Below are positions 7,834 to 18,036 of a DNA stretch of 64,000 nucleotides, in pieces. This DNA is from DASUPK01 sp963815665 (GTDB lineage: Bacteria > Actinomycetota > Thermoleophilia > Solirubrobacterales > 70-9). A program made the translations under genes and the position numbers. Below the pieces are notes generated by a model. The model searched no databases and had not been told where the DNA came from. It was given only the letters and a program-made list of their open reading frames with translations. The stretch's first letter is position 1; each line of letters begins with the position of its first letter. The DNA is taken from contig CAWFHN010000023.1 of NCBI GenBank assembly GCA_963815665.1, positions 179,435 to 243,434 on the forward strand, read 5' to 3'.

Positions 7834-9300
7834 TCAGCCGACCTCGGCCGGCGCCCGCTTCGCGCGGATGTCGGCCAGCTGCTCGTCCACCCAGTCGCCC
7901 GGATCGCGCTCGGTGATGATCTCCTTCAGGCGGCGGGCCCGCAGCGCCCGTTCCTCGGGTTCCATCGTCAGGGCGCGGTGGATCTGGTCGGCCTGCTCCT
8001 GGATGTCGAAGGGGTTGACCGAGAGGGCGCAGTCGCCCAGCTCCTCGTGTGCCCCGGTGTTCTCGGAGAGCATCACCACGCCGTTCCGGGTGTTGACCGC
8101 CGGCGCCTCCTTGGCGACCAGGTTCATGCCGTCGAACAGGGAGTTGACCATCAGCAGGTCGAAGTGCTTGTAGCGGGCGACCGCCTCGGCGAAGTTCTCG
8201 TAGATCCTCAGGTCGATCGGCATCCAGTCGGTGGTGCCGTGCCGGTGGTTGACGACGGCGACCAGCGCCTCGATCCGCTCCAGGTACTCGGCGTACTCCG
8301 GGACGTCCTGCCGGGAGGGCTGCAGATGGGCGATGAAGGTGACCTTCTCCCTGAACTCGCGGTGCTGCTCCAGGAAGACGTCGAAGGCGGTGAACCCGCG
8401 CAGGACGTTCTTGGAGAGGTCGGCCCTGTCGACTCGGATGATCAGGTGGTCGCGTCGCCTGCGCAGCAGCTCCTTCTCGTAGAAGGCCACCTCCGATGAC
8501 TCCGCTGCGCGGTAGAGCCGCTTGGTGTCGATCGAGAGGGGGTAGGCACGGACCCAGATCTCGCGGCCCTCGTGGATCACCGCCATCCGCTCGTAGTCCG
8601 TCTCCAGCTCCATCAGCTCCCGGCAGCACTGCAGGAAGTTGCGGCAGTAGGCGGTCGTGTGGAAGCCGATGATGTCGTTGGAGAGCATGCTCAGATAGAT
8701 CTCCTCGCGCCAGCGGTTGGGCAGGATGCGCCAGGAGTCGGGCTGGGACCAGGGGATGTGGACGAAGTAGTGGAGGAACGCGTCCGGGCGGGCCTGCCGG
8801 ATCAACCCGGGGCAGGTGTAGAGGTGGTAGTCGTGGAGCATCACGACGGGGTTCTCCTGGCCGTCGATCGCCCGGATCACCGCGTCGGCGATGTCGTCGT
8901 TGACGACCTTGTAGCCCTCCTTCCAGGCGTCGACCTCGGCCTGGCGGATGTCGGGGGCGTTCGAGAGGTCCCAGAGGTAGTGCTGGATGAACCAGAGGAT
9001 CGGGTTTGCGATCACGTTGTAGAAGCGGTCGTACGCCGAGGGGTTGGACGCGACCATCTGGACGTCGTAGGAGATTCCGTCCAGCTCGATCGAAACCGGG
9101 CCGTCCTCCTCGCTGGCCACGACGACGTCCTCCTCGGTCATCGCCGACGCCACCCAGAGCGCCTGCCTGTGCGAGACCAGGCCCGAGAGCGCCGTCACCA
9201 GCCCGCCCCCGCCGCGGTGGACGATCCGCTCGCCGCGGTCGTCGCGGCCGAACTCGGCCGGACCGCGGTTGGAGACGATCGTCAGGGGGTAGTCGCCCAC
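7834..9300 (-). CDS. otsA: Trehalose-6-phosphate synthase (GT20)
   Basis: A 488-residue cytoplasmic glycosyltransferase that joins UDP- or GDP-glucose to glucose-6-phosphate. Family motifs are present: LTIVSNRGP at the N-terminus, HDYHLYTCPGLIR, HIPWSQPDSWRILP, FDGMNLVAKE and SENTGAHEELG. Length is normal for OtsA without a fused phosphatase. The GTG at 9300 is the first start after the treT stop region, 32 bp downstream of that gene. No trehalose-6-phosphate phosphatase gene is seen in the window. Confidence 0.93.
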   Translation of the reverse strand: MGDYPLTIVSNRGPAEFGRDDRGERIVHRGGGGLVTALSGLVSHRQALWVASAMTEEDVVVASEEDGPVSIELDGISYDVQMVASNPSAYDRFYNVIANPILWFIQHYLWDLSNAPDIRQAEVDAWKEGYKVVNDDIADAVIRAIDGQENPVVMLHDYHLYTCPGLIRQARPDAFLHYFVHIPWSQPDSWRILPNRWREEIYLSMLSNDIIGFHTTAYCRNFLQCCRELMELETDYERMAVIHEGREIWVRAYPLSIDTKRLYRAAESSEVAFYEKELLRRRRDHLIIRVDRADLSKNVLRGFTAFDVFLEQHREFREKVTFIAHLQPSRQDVPEYAEYLERIEALVAVVNHRHGTTDWMPIDLRIYENFAEAVARYKHFDLLMVNSLFDGMNLVAKEAPAVNTRNGVVMLSENTGAHEELGDCALSVNPFDIQEQADQIHRALTMEPEERALRARRLKEIITERDPGDWVDEQLADIRAKRAPAEVG

Positions 9301-9332
9301 CCGACGTTTGTATCAGGGACGGCTCAAGACCC

Positions 9333-10571
9333 CTACGTATCGAGGTCGGTGAAGATCCGCAGCCAGTCGAGCAGCAGGCGGGGGGTGAGGAAGCGCTCGC
9401 GGGTCCTTTCCTTGCCGGCTCGGCCCAGCCTTCGCCCCAGCTCGGGGTCCTGAAGGATCCCGATGGCGCGCTCGGCGGCCACGTCGGGCGTGGAGACGAG
9501 GTATCCATCCTCCCCGTCCACGATCTGCAGCGGGATGCCGCCGACGTCCCCGCCGATCGTCGGCCGCGCCTTCCAGAGCGCCTCGGCCACCGTCAGGCCG
9601 AAGCCCTCGCGGATCGACTTCTGCAGAACCAGGTCAGACTGGGACTGGAAGGCGTTGACCTCGATCGCGCCGACGTTGTTGAGGTTGTTGAGGATCTTGA
9701 TGTCGGGATCGGAGCCCGCGTACTCGAAGGTCCGGTGAAAGAACTCCCAGCCCTCCGGGTCGTCCGTCGCCATCGATCCGACCAGCGCGAGCTGCACCTC
9801 CGGGATCTCCTTGGTGACCTGGCGGTAGGCGTCGATCACGCCGATCGGGTCCTTCCACGGGTCGAAGCGGGAGACCTGGGTCATCAGCGGCCGGTCGACG
9901 TCGATCCCGAACTGGTTGCAGACGTAGGAGGCGTCGTCGGGCGACAGGGCCATGTTCTTCGGGGAGAGGGGGTCGATCGCCGGCGGGACGATGCGTACGC
10001 CACCGTGGCCGTCGAGGCCCTTCGGCACGTACTGCTCCATGTGCCAGACCGTGACGTCGTACTCGGAGATCAGCGGCAGCATCCGGTCGATCGGCTCGGG
10101 GTTCGGCTCGGAGAGGTCGATGTGGCAGCGCCAGACCCAGTTCTTCGAGTGGTCGGTCGCGTCGTGGCGCATCCCGACCGGCTGGGGGTCGTGGACGATG
10201 ATCACGTCCCACTCGCCCTCCAGGCTGTCGGCGTTCATCTTGTTGTAGTGGTCGAACAGCTCCCACTGGTTGGGGGTGAGCGTGTTCGGGTCGCCCTGGA
10301 GGGAGTTGTGGAGGAGCTTGGTCGCGTTGAAGAACTCCTCGCGGCCCATGATGATCTGCCAGTGCGTGTCCAGGCCGACGTCTCGCATCAGCGGGATGAG
10401 CGTGTAGAGGATCTCGGAGACGCCGCCGCCGAAGGCCGTCGCGCTGACGTGCAGGATGCGCTTCCCCTCGAGCTTCTCCGCGAGCTCGCGGATCTCGTCG
10501 ACCAGTCCCCTGCCGGCCAGATGCGTGTAGTCGGCCAGGGACTTGGTCCCCAGCGCTACCTCTTGCAGCAT
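9333..10571 (-). CDS. treT: Trehalose synthase-type glycosyltransferase (TreT-like, GT4)
   Basis: A 412-residue GT4 enzyme. TreT proteins make trehalose reversibly from NDP-glucose and glucose. Supporting features are the N-terminal RILHVSATAFGGGVSEIL, the acceptor-site region VWRCHIDLSEPNPE, DPWKDPIGVIDAY, and the C-terminal nucleotide-sugar motif SIREGFGLTVAEALWK. It lies just upstream of otsA on the same strand, giving two parallel trehalose routes in one locus. The TreT assignment rests on overall sequence style; a related trehalose-phosphorylase-like activity cannot be excluded. Confidence 0.85.
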   Translation of the reverse strand: MLQEVALGTKSLADYTHLAGRGLVDEIRELAEKLEGKRILHVSATAFGGGVSEILYTLIPLMRDVGLDTHWQIIMGREEFFNATKLLHNSLQGDPNTLTPNQWELFDHYNKMNADSLEGEWDVIIVHDPQPVGMRHDATDHSKNWVWRCHIDLSEPNPEPIDRMLPLISEYDVTVWHMEQYVPKGLDGHGGVRIVPPAIDPLSPKNMALSPDDASYVCNQFGIDVDRPLMTQVSRFDPWKDPIGVIDAYRQVTKEIPEVQLALVGSMATDDPEGWEFFHRTFEYAGSDPDIKILNNLNNVGAIEVNAFQSQSDLVLQKSIREGFGLTVAEALWKARPTIGGDVGGIPLQIVDGEDGYLVSTPDVAAERAIGILQDPELGRRLGRAGKERTRERFLTPRLLLDWLRIFTDLDT

Positions 10572-10626
10572 GCGCCTGCCTTGATCGCTTGATTGCGCAA
10601 GGGCGGAAAAGTACTCGGTGACGGGA

Positions 10627-10646
10627 GGGTGCGCGTTAGCGCAACC
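10627..10646 (-). terminator. Candidate hairpin after the IMPase-family gene
   Basis: A GC-rich inverted repeat (GGGTGCGC / GCGCAACCC with a GTTA loop and one bulge) begins 4 bp after the phosphatase stop on the minus strand. There is no U-tract, so termination could be weak or Rho-assisted. It may separate the two-component operon from the treT-otsA pair. Confidence 0.35.
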
Positions 10647-10649
10647 CGA

Positions 10650-11576
10650 TCATGCGAGGCTGGCGCGGAGCCGCTCGATGCCGGCGTCGAGCTCGGCGCA
10701 GATCGCGGAGTGCAGCTCAGCGTTGGCGGCTGCGACGCAGGACATCTGGAACTCGTGGCTCGAGCCGAGCAGCGGCCGGTCGGCCAGCGGCTTCCCGTAG
10801 GCGTCCGTGACGATTGCGCCGCCCTCCTGGAGGCAGATCGTCGCCGCTGCCAGGTCGTACGGGGAGTTGTTGAGGACGGCCCCGCCGCCCACCCGCTCGA
10901 ACTCGGCTCGCATCCCCGGGACGTCGTCGACCATGCGCGGCCCGGGCTCGACATAGGCGTCGAGCTGGCCGGTGACGATCCTCGTCATGTCAAAGGTGGC
11001 GGAGCCGAGGTCAAAGGTCCCGCCGCCGACCGACGAGGTGTCGATCAGCCCCGCGAGCACCTCCACCAGCGCCCGAGCGGGGCGGCCGCGAAAGCCGTAG
11101 GTCCAGAACATCCGCTCGAGGGAGGTGTTCCGCGAGAGCTGCGCCGCCGGCTCCAGTCCCTGCCCCCGCTCCGCGACGAAGCTCGCTCCGCTCTTCAGCT
11201 CCAGGACGCAGCCGACCTGCACGTCGGCCATGGTCGGCTCTCCGTCGAGCCGGGCGGCGGCCACGGAGACACACGACGACTCCAGGCCGGCCAGCGCCGG
11301 GCGGGTGCCGTCGATCGGGTCGACGATCAACACCCACTCGGCCGCGGGACCGGAGGGGGAGACCATGCCGCGGTCCTCCGAGTAGAAGGAGACCTCCGGC
11401 GCACGCTCGGCCAGGAATGCCTCCATCCTCGCCTCGGCCCGCTCGTCGATCCCGAAGGTGACGTCGCCGCCCTCCGCCTCGCCCGAGTGGACGCGACCGG
11501 CGTGCGCACCCAGGTGGGGGAGGACCTCCTCGCGCAGGGTCGACGCGAGGTCTGTAACCAGCTCGCGGATCTGCAT
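10650..11576 (-). CDS. Inositol monophosphatase-family phosphatase
   Basis: A 308-residue Mg-dependent sugar-phosphatase-fold protein. The metal-binding motif is VDPIDGT (about residues 86-92), preceded by the YSEDRG glutamate. The second motif appears as YDLAAATICLQEGG, equivalent to WDxAAG. Members act on inositol phosphate, fructose-1,6-bisphosphate, histidinol phosphate or 3'-phosphoadenosine 5'-phosphate; sequence alone does not decide which. It starts 11 bp after the HtrA-like gene and is probably the last gene of the regulator-kinase-protease operon. Confidence 0.85.
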   Translation of the reverse strand: MQIRELVTDLASTLREEVLPHLGAHAGRVHSGEAEGGDVTFGIDERAEARMEAFLAERAPEVSFYSEDRGMVSPSGPAAEWVLIVDPIDGTRPALAGLESSCVSVAAARLDGEPTMADVQVGCVLELKSGASFVAERGQGLEPAAQLSRNTSLERMFWTYGFRGRPARALVEVLAGLIDTSSVGGGTFDLGSATFDMTRIVTGQLDAYVEPGPRMVDDVPGMRAEFERVGGGAVLNNSPYDLAAATICLQEGGAIVTDAYGKPLADRPLLGSSHEFQMSCVAAANAELHSAICAELDAGIERLRASLA

Positions 11577-11587
11577 TGCGGTCCTTC

Positions 11588-12762
<1,175 letters not shown>

Positions 12763-12766
<4 letters not shown>

Positions 12767-14208
12767 GCCGCGACCCCTTCGGGCTCCCGCTGCCGGCTGC
12801 GGCGCTCGGCGACGGGGAGGCTGAGGGTGAACGCGGTGTGTCCCCGACGCGAGACCACCGCGAGCCGGCCGTCCATGCGCTGCGCGAGCTCGTCCGCGAT
12901 GGCGAGCCCGAGGCCCGAGCCCGCGGCCGTGTCGCCCGTGTAGAAGCGATCGAAGACCTTGTCGATCGCCCTCGGGTCGATGCCCTTCTTGGCGTCATCG
13001 CCGACGATCAGCTCCGCGGTGTCGCTGCCGCGCACGGCCGTGACCGTCACGTTCGTTGCCTTCGGGGTGTGGGTGATGGCATTGTCGATGAGAATACGGA
13101 TGATTTGTGAGACTCGATTTAGGTCGGCCAGCGCGACCACCTGGCCACGCCCGCGAACCTGGAGCGTTGACCCTCCTGCCTTGGCGGCGGGACGGAACTC
13201 GTTGGCGACCTGACGCGCGACCTCCTTCAGATCCACCTGCTCCCGCCCTATCTCCATCACGTCCGCGTCGAGGCGGGAGAGGTCCAGGAGGTCGATGGTG
13301 AGCTTCTGCAGCCGCTCGATCGCCCCGCGCATTTCGGCGACGAAGGCCCTCCGCTCGGCCGCGGTCGGATCTTCCGTCTCCAGCAGCTCGACGAAGCCGC
13401 CCAGCGAGAAGATCGGGGTGCGCAGCTCGTGCGAGGCGTTGGCGATGAACTCCTTCCGGGAGCTGTCCAGGCGGGCCAGGCGCCGCTGCATGTCGTTGAA
13501 GCTGCGCGCCAGCTGACCGAGCTCGTCCGAGGAGTCGACGGGGATCGGCTGGTCGAAGTGGCCGTCCGCGACCGCCTCCGCCGCCTGGCGCATCCGCCGG
13601 AGCCGGCGCGAGACCGCACCCGATGCCCAGAAGCCGATCAGTGAAGCGGCGATCAGGGCGATCCCTCCCGCGATCAGGATCTGACGGCGGACGAGCGCAA
13701 CGTCGTCATTCACCTCGGCCAGCGGGGTCGAGAGCACCTGGACCCAGCGCGTCTGGCCGCCCCAGTCGATCGGGACGGCTGAAGTGGCGACACGCGTTCC
13801 CGCGACATGCTCCACACCGGACGCGATGTTCCCGTCGGAGATCGCCGCATCCGCGGTCAGGTAGCGGCCCTGGATCGCGGTGGCCTCGGCCTCGGAGTCG
13901 GCCACCACGAAGGCCGGCGCCGGGCCGCCGGACACGTCCCGGACGGCGAGCAGGGTCACCCTGCTCTCGGTGGACTGCGCTGTGGTGCGGACCAGCTCTG
14001 AAACCTGCCGCTGCGAGGCTCCAGACTCGAGGGCCTGAGCCAGCCGGGGCGCCTGCTCGTTGCCGAGCCTCTCGAGGCGGCGAAGCTTCTCGGCGGTCAG
14101 GCTCGACTCCAGCTGCGGGACCACGTACAGGTAGACGAACCCGATCGCCGCCGCCGTGATCAGCGTGATCAGCGCCACCAGCCGATTACGGAGCGTGTTG
14201 AGTCTCAA
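12763..14208 (-). CDS. Sensor histidine kinase with HAMP domain
   Basis: A 481-residue membrane kinase. Membrane segments at about residues 8-30 and 168-190 enclose an extracytoplasmic sensor of roughly 135 residues. A HAMP domain follows, then HisKA with the phosphorylated histidine in NASHELRTP, and HATPase_c with N box IDNAITHTPKA and G box GSGLGLAIADEL. It is the cognate partner of the upstream response regulator (4-bp overlap). The downstream protease suggests it senses cell-envelope or protein-folding stress, which is inference. Confidence 0.93.
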
Positions 14209-14918
14209 TCGCGGTCCGTATCACGGAAGCGGTAGCCGACGCCGCGCACCGTGAACAGGTACTCGGGCTGCTTGGCGTCGGACTCCAGCTTCTCGCGGAG
14301 GTGCCGGATGTGGACGTCGACCGTGCGAGGGTCGCGATAGGTGGAGTCGCCCCAGATGTGCTCCAACAGCATCTCGCGCGTATAGACGCGGCCGGGAGCC
14401 GCGGCGAGGGTGGCGAGGATCTCGAACTCGACGTAGGTCAGCTGAACCGGCTCGGAGTCGAGCAGCACGGAGCGGCGCTCGAAGTCGATCTCGAGACCCC
14501 CGGCGCGAATCGGCTCGCTGTCCGGGGGCGCCCCCGCTCCCGCCATGTTGCCCCTGCGCAGCGCCGCCTTGACGCGGCTTCGGAACTCGCGCACCGAGAA
14601 CGGCTTGGTGATGTAGTCGTCGGCCCCCATCTCGAGGCCGGCGACCTTGTCGACCTCGTCCCCCTTCGCCGTCAGCATGATGATCGGCACCTGGCTGCGG
14701 GTGCGCAGCCGCCTGCACACCTCAATCCCATCCAGCTTCGGGAGCATGATGTCGAGAACCACGAGATCGAACCGCTCTTCGCCAAAGCGATCCAGGGCTT
14801 CCTGCCCGTCCTTTGCTTCCACCACCTCATACCCTTCCTTGCGGAGCGGGTAGGTGAGAAGCGTCTGCACGGCCTGCTCATCGTCCACGAGCAGGATCCG
14901 CGCCTGTCCTCGTGCCAT
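14205..14918 (-). CDS. OmpR/PhoB-family response regulator
   Basis: A 237-residue DNA-binding regulator. The receiver domain (about residues 6-120) has the acidic pair VDDE, phosphoacceptor Asp56 in VVLDIMLP, and the conserved Lys in DDYITKPFS. The C-terminal winged helix (about 140-230) contains MLLEHIWGDSTYRDPRTVDVHI and ends RGVGYRF. It is first in the operon with its kinase, a protease and a phosphatase. The ATG at 14918 faces a divergent gene at 14943, so both promoters lie very close to or within each other's 5' ends. Confidence 0.94.
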   Translation of the reverse strand: MARGQARILLVDDEQAVQTLLTYPLRKEGYEVVEAKDGQEALDRFGEERFDLVVLDIMLPKLDGIEVCRRLRTRSQVPIIMLTAKGDEVDKVAGLEMGADDYITKPFSVREFRSRVKAALRRGNMAGAGAPPDSEPIRAGGLEIDFERRSVLLDSEPVQLTYVEFEILATLAAAPGRVYTREMLLEHIWGDSTYRDPRTVDVHIRHLREKLESDAKQPEYLFTVRGVGYRFRDTDRD

Positions 14919-14942
14919 GCCTGAAGGTTAGAAGGCAAGCCA

Positions 14943-16856
14943 GTGATCGATTTGCGCCTCTACAGATTCGCGCTGCTCGCCGTGCCGGTCGCGGCCGTGA
15001 TAGCGATGTTCTCGCTACAGGGCGTGCCCTCTCCGCTTTCGGGCGGGGTCCCCCCGGACGCCTTCGACCCGTCGAGCGCCGCCCCGCTCGCGAAGCAGCT
15101 CGCCGACGCGTCCGCCTATCCCACGCCCGGCTCGGCCGCCGACAACGCGATGGCGGACCAGGTCAAGACTCAGTTCTCGGGGATCGACGGGGCGGCGGTC
15201 TCGGAGCAGCGCTTCGACGGCTCCTTCCACGGACACGACGTCCACCTGCGCAACCTGATCGCCACCCTTCCGGGCGATTCCGACCGCCAGATCGCGCTGA
15301 TCGCGCCGCGGGACGTCGCCCAGGGCAGCGGCGCGCTGACCGGCGCCGCGTCGACCGCCGCGATGCTCGAGATCGCCAACAGCTTCTCGGGCTCCTCCCA
15401 CCACAAGACCCTCGTCTTCGTGTCCACGGACGGATCGAGCATCGGAGCGCTGGGGGTGAAGCGCTTCATCCGCGACTACAGCGATGCCCCGCTGCTCGAC
15501 GCCGCCATCGTCCTGAGCCAGCCCGCCGTGCAGCACCCCGCCGTGCCCCTGGTGATCCCATGGTCCACCGGCCCGCAGAGCACCGCCAGCCAGCTGGAGG
15601 ACACGGCGAACTCGACCGTCTCGAAGGAGCTGGGGACGCCGGCCGGCGACGAGGGGCCGCTCGCCGACCTGTTCAGGCTCGCCCTGCCGGCGGGACTGGG
15701 GGAGCAGGGCCCACTGGTCGAGGCGGGTCTGCCCGCCGTTCGCCTCTCGTCCGATGGCGAGCTGCCGCTCGATCCGTCGCGGGACATCTCCGACGAGTTC
15801 AGCACGGACACCTTCGCTCGCTTCGGCCGCGCCGCGCTCTCGCTGATCCTCGCGCTCGATTCGTCGCCGCGCGCGGTCGAGCACGGGCCGAGCGGCTACA
15901 TCGGGCTGGCCGGAAACCTGCTGCCCGGATGGACGATCGCGATGCTGGCGCTCTCGCTCCTCCTGCCGGTCGGCGTCGCCGCGGGCTCCGGGCTCGCGTC
16001 CGGGGCGCGAAGCCCGATCGAGGCGGCGCGTGGCTTCCTCTGGACCGCGCTGCGGGCAGTGCCGTTCCTCGGCGCGCTGCTGCTGCTTCTCGCCGCCGCG
16101 CTGGTCGGCCTGCTGCCCAGCCCGGAGTTCCCCTTCGATCCGCGGATTGAGTCCCTCGGCGCCGGGGGAACGATCTCGGTGGTGGCGGCGGTGCTCGGCT
16201 ACGGTGCGATCGCATTCTTCCTGCGGCCGCTGCGACCCCCGCCCGCGCCGGCGGTGAGCAGCGCCGCGCCGGCCGCGCTCTCGGCCGCCTGCCTGGCCGC
16301 CCTCGGGGTGTGGGCGGTCAACCCGTATATGGGGCTCCTGGTGGCGCTGGGGCTGCAGGCGTGGCTGGCCGCCGCCACCCGGCCGGCCGGCGGCCGGCTC
16401 GCCGCCGCCGGGCTCGTCCTCCTGGGGCTGCTGCCGTTCGTGGCGCTGGTCGCCAACCTCGCCGGCCGATTCGATGCGGGCCTCGGGGTCTGGCACGACC
16501 TGGTGCTGATGCTCGCGGACGGTCAGATCGGCGCGACCCTGGCGCTGCTCTTCTGCGTTCTCGCCGGCTCGGGGGTCGCGCTCGTCGCGGTCGCAGGCCG
16601 TGGCCCCGCTCGGCCGCCCGCCGAGATGACGCCGGAGGGGGGCGGCGAGATCTCGGTGCGCAGGCAGCCGAGCGTCCGCGAGGAGGGTTCAGGGCCAGCC
16701 GACGAACCCGAGGACGAGGACGAGCGCGAGACGAGCCCGGAGCCCGAGCCTCAGCCCGAGCCCGAGAGGGATCCCCGTCTCTGGTCGAAGCCGCTTGGCT
16801 GGATCTCGCCGCCGCCGGGAAGGCGCAGCGCTACGCCGCGGCCCTCCGCCACGTAG
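14943..16856 (+). CDS. Polytopic membrane protein with degenerate M28-peptidase-like domain
   Basis: A 637-residue protein. After one N-terminal membrane helix comes an extracytoplasmic domain (about residues 45-320) with the layout of an M28 aminopeptidase. The first metal-binding site, usually AHxD, reads IAPRD, and the usual GAxDNxSG reads GALTGAAS, so zinc ligands appear lost. The rest holds about seven membrane segments and ends in an acidic Pro/Glu-rich tail. The GTG start at 14943 is 24 bp from the divergent regulator. The last 106 bp overlap the end of thiL on the other strand. Probably a non-enzymatic scaffold or a membrane assembly factor. Confidence 0.72.
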   Translation: MIDLRLYRFALLAVPVAAVIAMFSLQGVPSPLSGGVPPDAFDPSSAAPLAKQLADASAYPTPGSAADNAMADQVKTQFSGIDGAAVSEQRFDGSFHGHDVHLRNLIATLPGDSDRQIALIAPRDVAQGSGALTGAASTAAMLEIANSFSGSSHHKTLVFVSTDGSSIGALGVKRFIRDYSDAPLLDAAIVLSQPAVQHPAVPLVIPWSTGPQSTASQLEDTANSTVSKELGTPAGDEGPLADLFRLALPAGLGEQGPLVEAGLPAVRLSSDGELPLDPSRDISDEFSTDTFARFGRAALSLILALDSSPRAVEHGPSGYIGLAGNLLPGWTIAMLALSLLLPVGVAAGSGLASGARSPIEAARGFLWTALRAVPFLGALLLLLAAALVGLLPSPEFPFDPRIESLGAGGTISVVAAVLGYGAIAFFLRPLRPPPAPAVSSAAPAALSAACLAALGVWAVNPYMGLLVALGLQAWLAAATRPAGGRLAAAGLVLLGLLPFVALVANLAGRFDAGLGVWHDLVLMLADGQIGATLALLFCVLAGSGVALVAVAGRGPARPPAEMTPEGGGEISVRRQPSVREEGSGPADEPEDEDERETSPEPEPQPEPERDPRLWSKPLGWISPPPGRRSATPRPSAT

Positions 16857-17761
16857 CCGATCTCGGTCAGCGCCGATCCGGCCCCGGCTTCGGCGACTGC
16901 CTCCGAGGCGGCGCCGATTCTCCCGGGCGCCAGGGTGACGAGCAGCTCATAGTCCTCGCCCCCCGTCGCCGCCAGCTCCAGGGCGGCGCCCAGCCCCCCG
17001 GCGACCTCCTCCACTCCCTCCGCGAGAGGGATCCGGTCCAGGTCGATCTCCAGGCGGCAGCCGCTGGAGCGCGCCAGGTGGCCGGCGTCCGCCCCGAGGC
17101 CGTCGCTGACGTCGATCATCGCCGTTGCGCCCGCGTCCGCCAGAGCCCGCCCCTCCCGCAGGCGCGGCGCCGGGTCCAGCTGACGGGAGAGCAGGGCCTC
17201 CCTCAGCTCCGGCGAGAGCGACGGGGGCTCGCCGCCGGAGTCCATCAGGGCCAGTGCGGCCGCGGCGCCGCCCAGCCCCCCGGTCACCGCCGCCACGTCG
17301 CCGGGACGGGCGCCGCCTCGGGTGATCAGGCCGCCGCCTGCGGGCTCGTAGCCGACCGCCGTGACCGACACGACCAGGACTCCGGAAGAGACCAGGTCTC
17401 CACCCGCCACCGTGACCCCTTCTCGCGAAGCGACCTCGGCCAGCCCGTCCGCGATGCCCAGCAGGAACTCGTCCGGGAGCTCCGAGGGTGCGGCGACAAC
17501 CACGTAGGCCTCTCCCGGCGAGGCGCCCATCGCGGCCAGGTCGGAGAGCCCGGCGGCCAGCGCCTTGCGGCCGATCGCCGGGGCGGGGAAGTCCTCGAGC
17601 CGGAAGTGCACCCCGTCGACGATGGCGTCCACCGACACGGCGCTCGCCGTGCTCGGCTCCACGACGGCGGCGTCGTCCCCGCTCGGCACGCGCACCCGGT
17701 CTCCGTGCTCCGGCAGCCGCTTGTTGATCGCGGCGATCAGGTCGAACTCGGTGGCCGACAT
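16751..17761 (-). CDS. thiL: Thiamine-monophosphate kinase
   Basis: A 336-residue AIR-synthase-fold kinase that makes thiamine diphosphate from thiamine phosphate and ATP. It shows RVPSGDDAAVV near residue 24, SVDAIVDGVHF, and the ALAAGLSDLAAMGASP helix with the metal-binding aspartate. It ends with a glycine-rich C-terminal segment that overlaps the end of the opposite-strand membrane protein by 106 bp. The ATG at 17761 is divergent from the DUF167 gene. Not linked to other thiamine genes here. Confidence 0.92.
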   Translation of the reverse strand: MSATEFDLIAAINKRLPEHGDRVRVPSGDDAAVVEPSTASAVSVDAIVDGVHFRLEDFPAPAIGRKALAAGLSDLAAMGASPGEAYVVVAAPSELPDEFLLGIADGLAEVASREGVTVAGGDLVSSGVLVVSVTAVGYEPAGGGLITRGGARPGDVAAVTGGLGGAAAALALMDSGGEPPSLSPELREALLSRQLDPAPRLREGRALADAGATAMIDVSDGLGADAGHLARSSGCRLEIDLDRIPLAEGVEEVAGGLGAALELAATGGEDYELLVTLAPGRIGAASEAVAEAGAGSALTEIGYVAEGRGVALRLPGGGEIQPSGFDQRRGSLSGSG

Positions 17762-17778
17762 GGACTTAGGCTAGGCCC

Positions 17779-18036
17779 TTGCTGACGATCGAGATCAAGG
17801 TCACGCCCAGGGCCAGCCGGGATGAGATCGCCGGGATGCGGGACGGGGTGCTCGCGATTCGCGTCACCGCGGCGCCCGTGGATGACGCCGCCAACCGGGC
17901 CGCCGTCAAGCTGATCGCAAAGCGCGCCGGCGTGGCTCCCAGCCGGGTCAGGATCGCGAGGGGGGCGCGCGGCCGGCGCAAGCGGATCGAGATCGAGGGC
18001 GCGGGACCCGAGCTCCTGGACAGGCTTACGGGGTAG
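17779..18036 (+). CDS. DUF167 (YggU-family) protein
   Basis: An 85-residue protein covering a complete DUF167 domain: IKVTPRASRDEI at the N-terminus, APVDDAANRAAVKLIAK in the middle and the GRRKRIEI strand near the end. Family members are small alpha/beta proteins of unknown role, often found near envelope genes. The start is TTG at 17779. Its final 11 bp overlap the end of the convergent PBP gene. Confidence 0.85.
   Translation: MLTIEIKVTPRASRDEIAGMRDGVLAIRVTAAPVDDAANRAAVKLIAKRAGVAPSRVRIARGARGRRKRIEIEGAGPELLDRLTG

Noticed and set aside
7586..9508. 640-codon minus-strand open frame over otsA
   Set aside because: Different frame from otsA, Arg/Pro-rich, and no motif; the real gene is 7834-9300.
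15015..16496. 493-codon minus-strand frame over the M28-like gene
   Set aside because: Arg/Gln/Glu-rich shadow with no domain; the plus frame has membrane helices and a peptidase-like fold.
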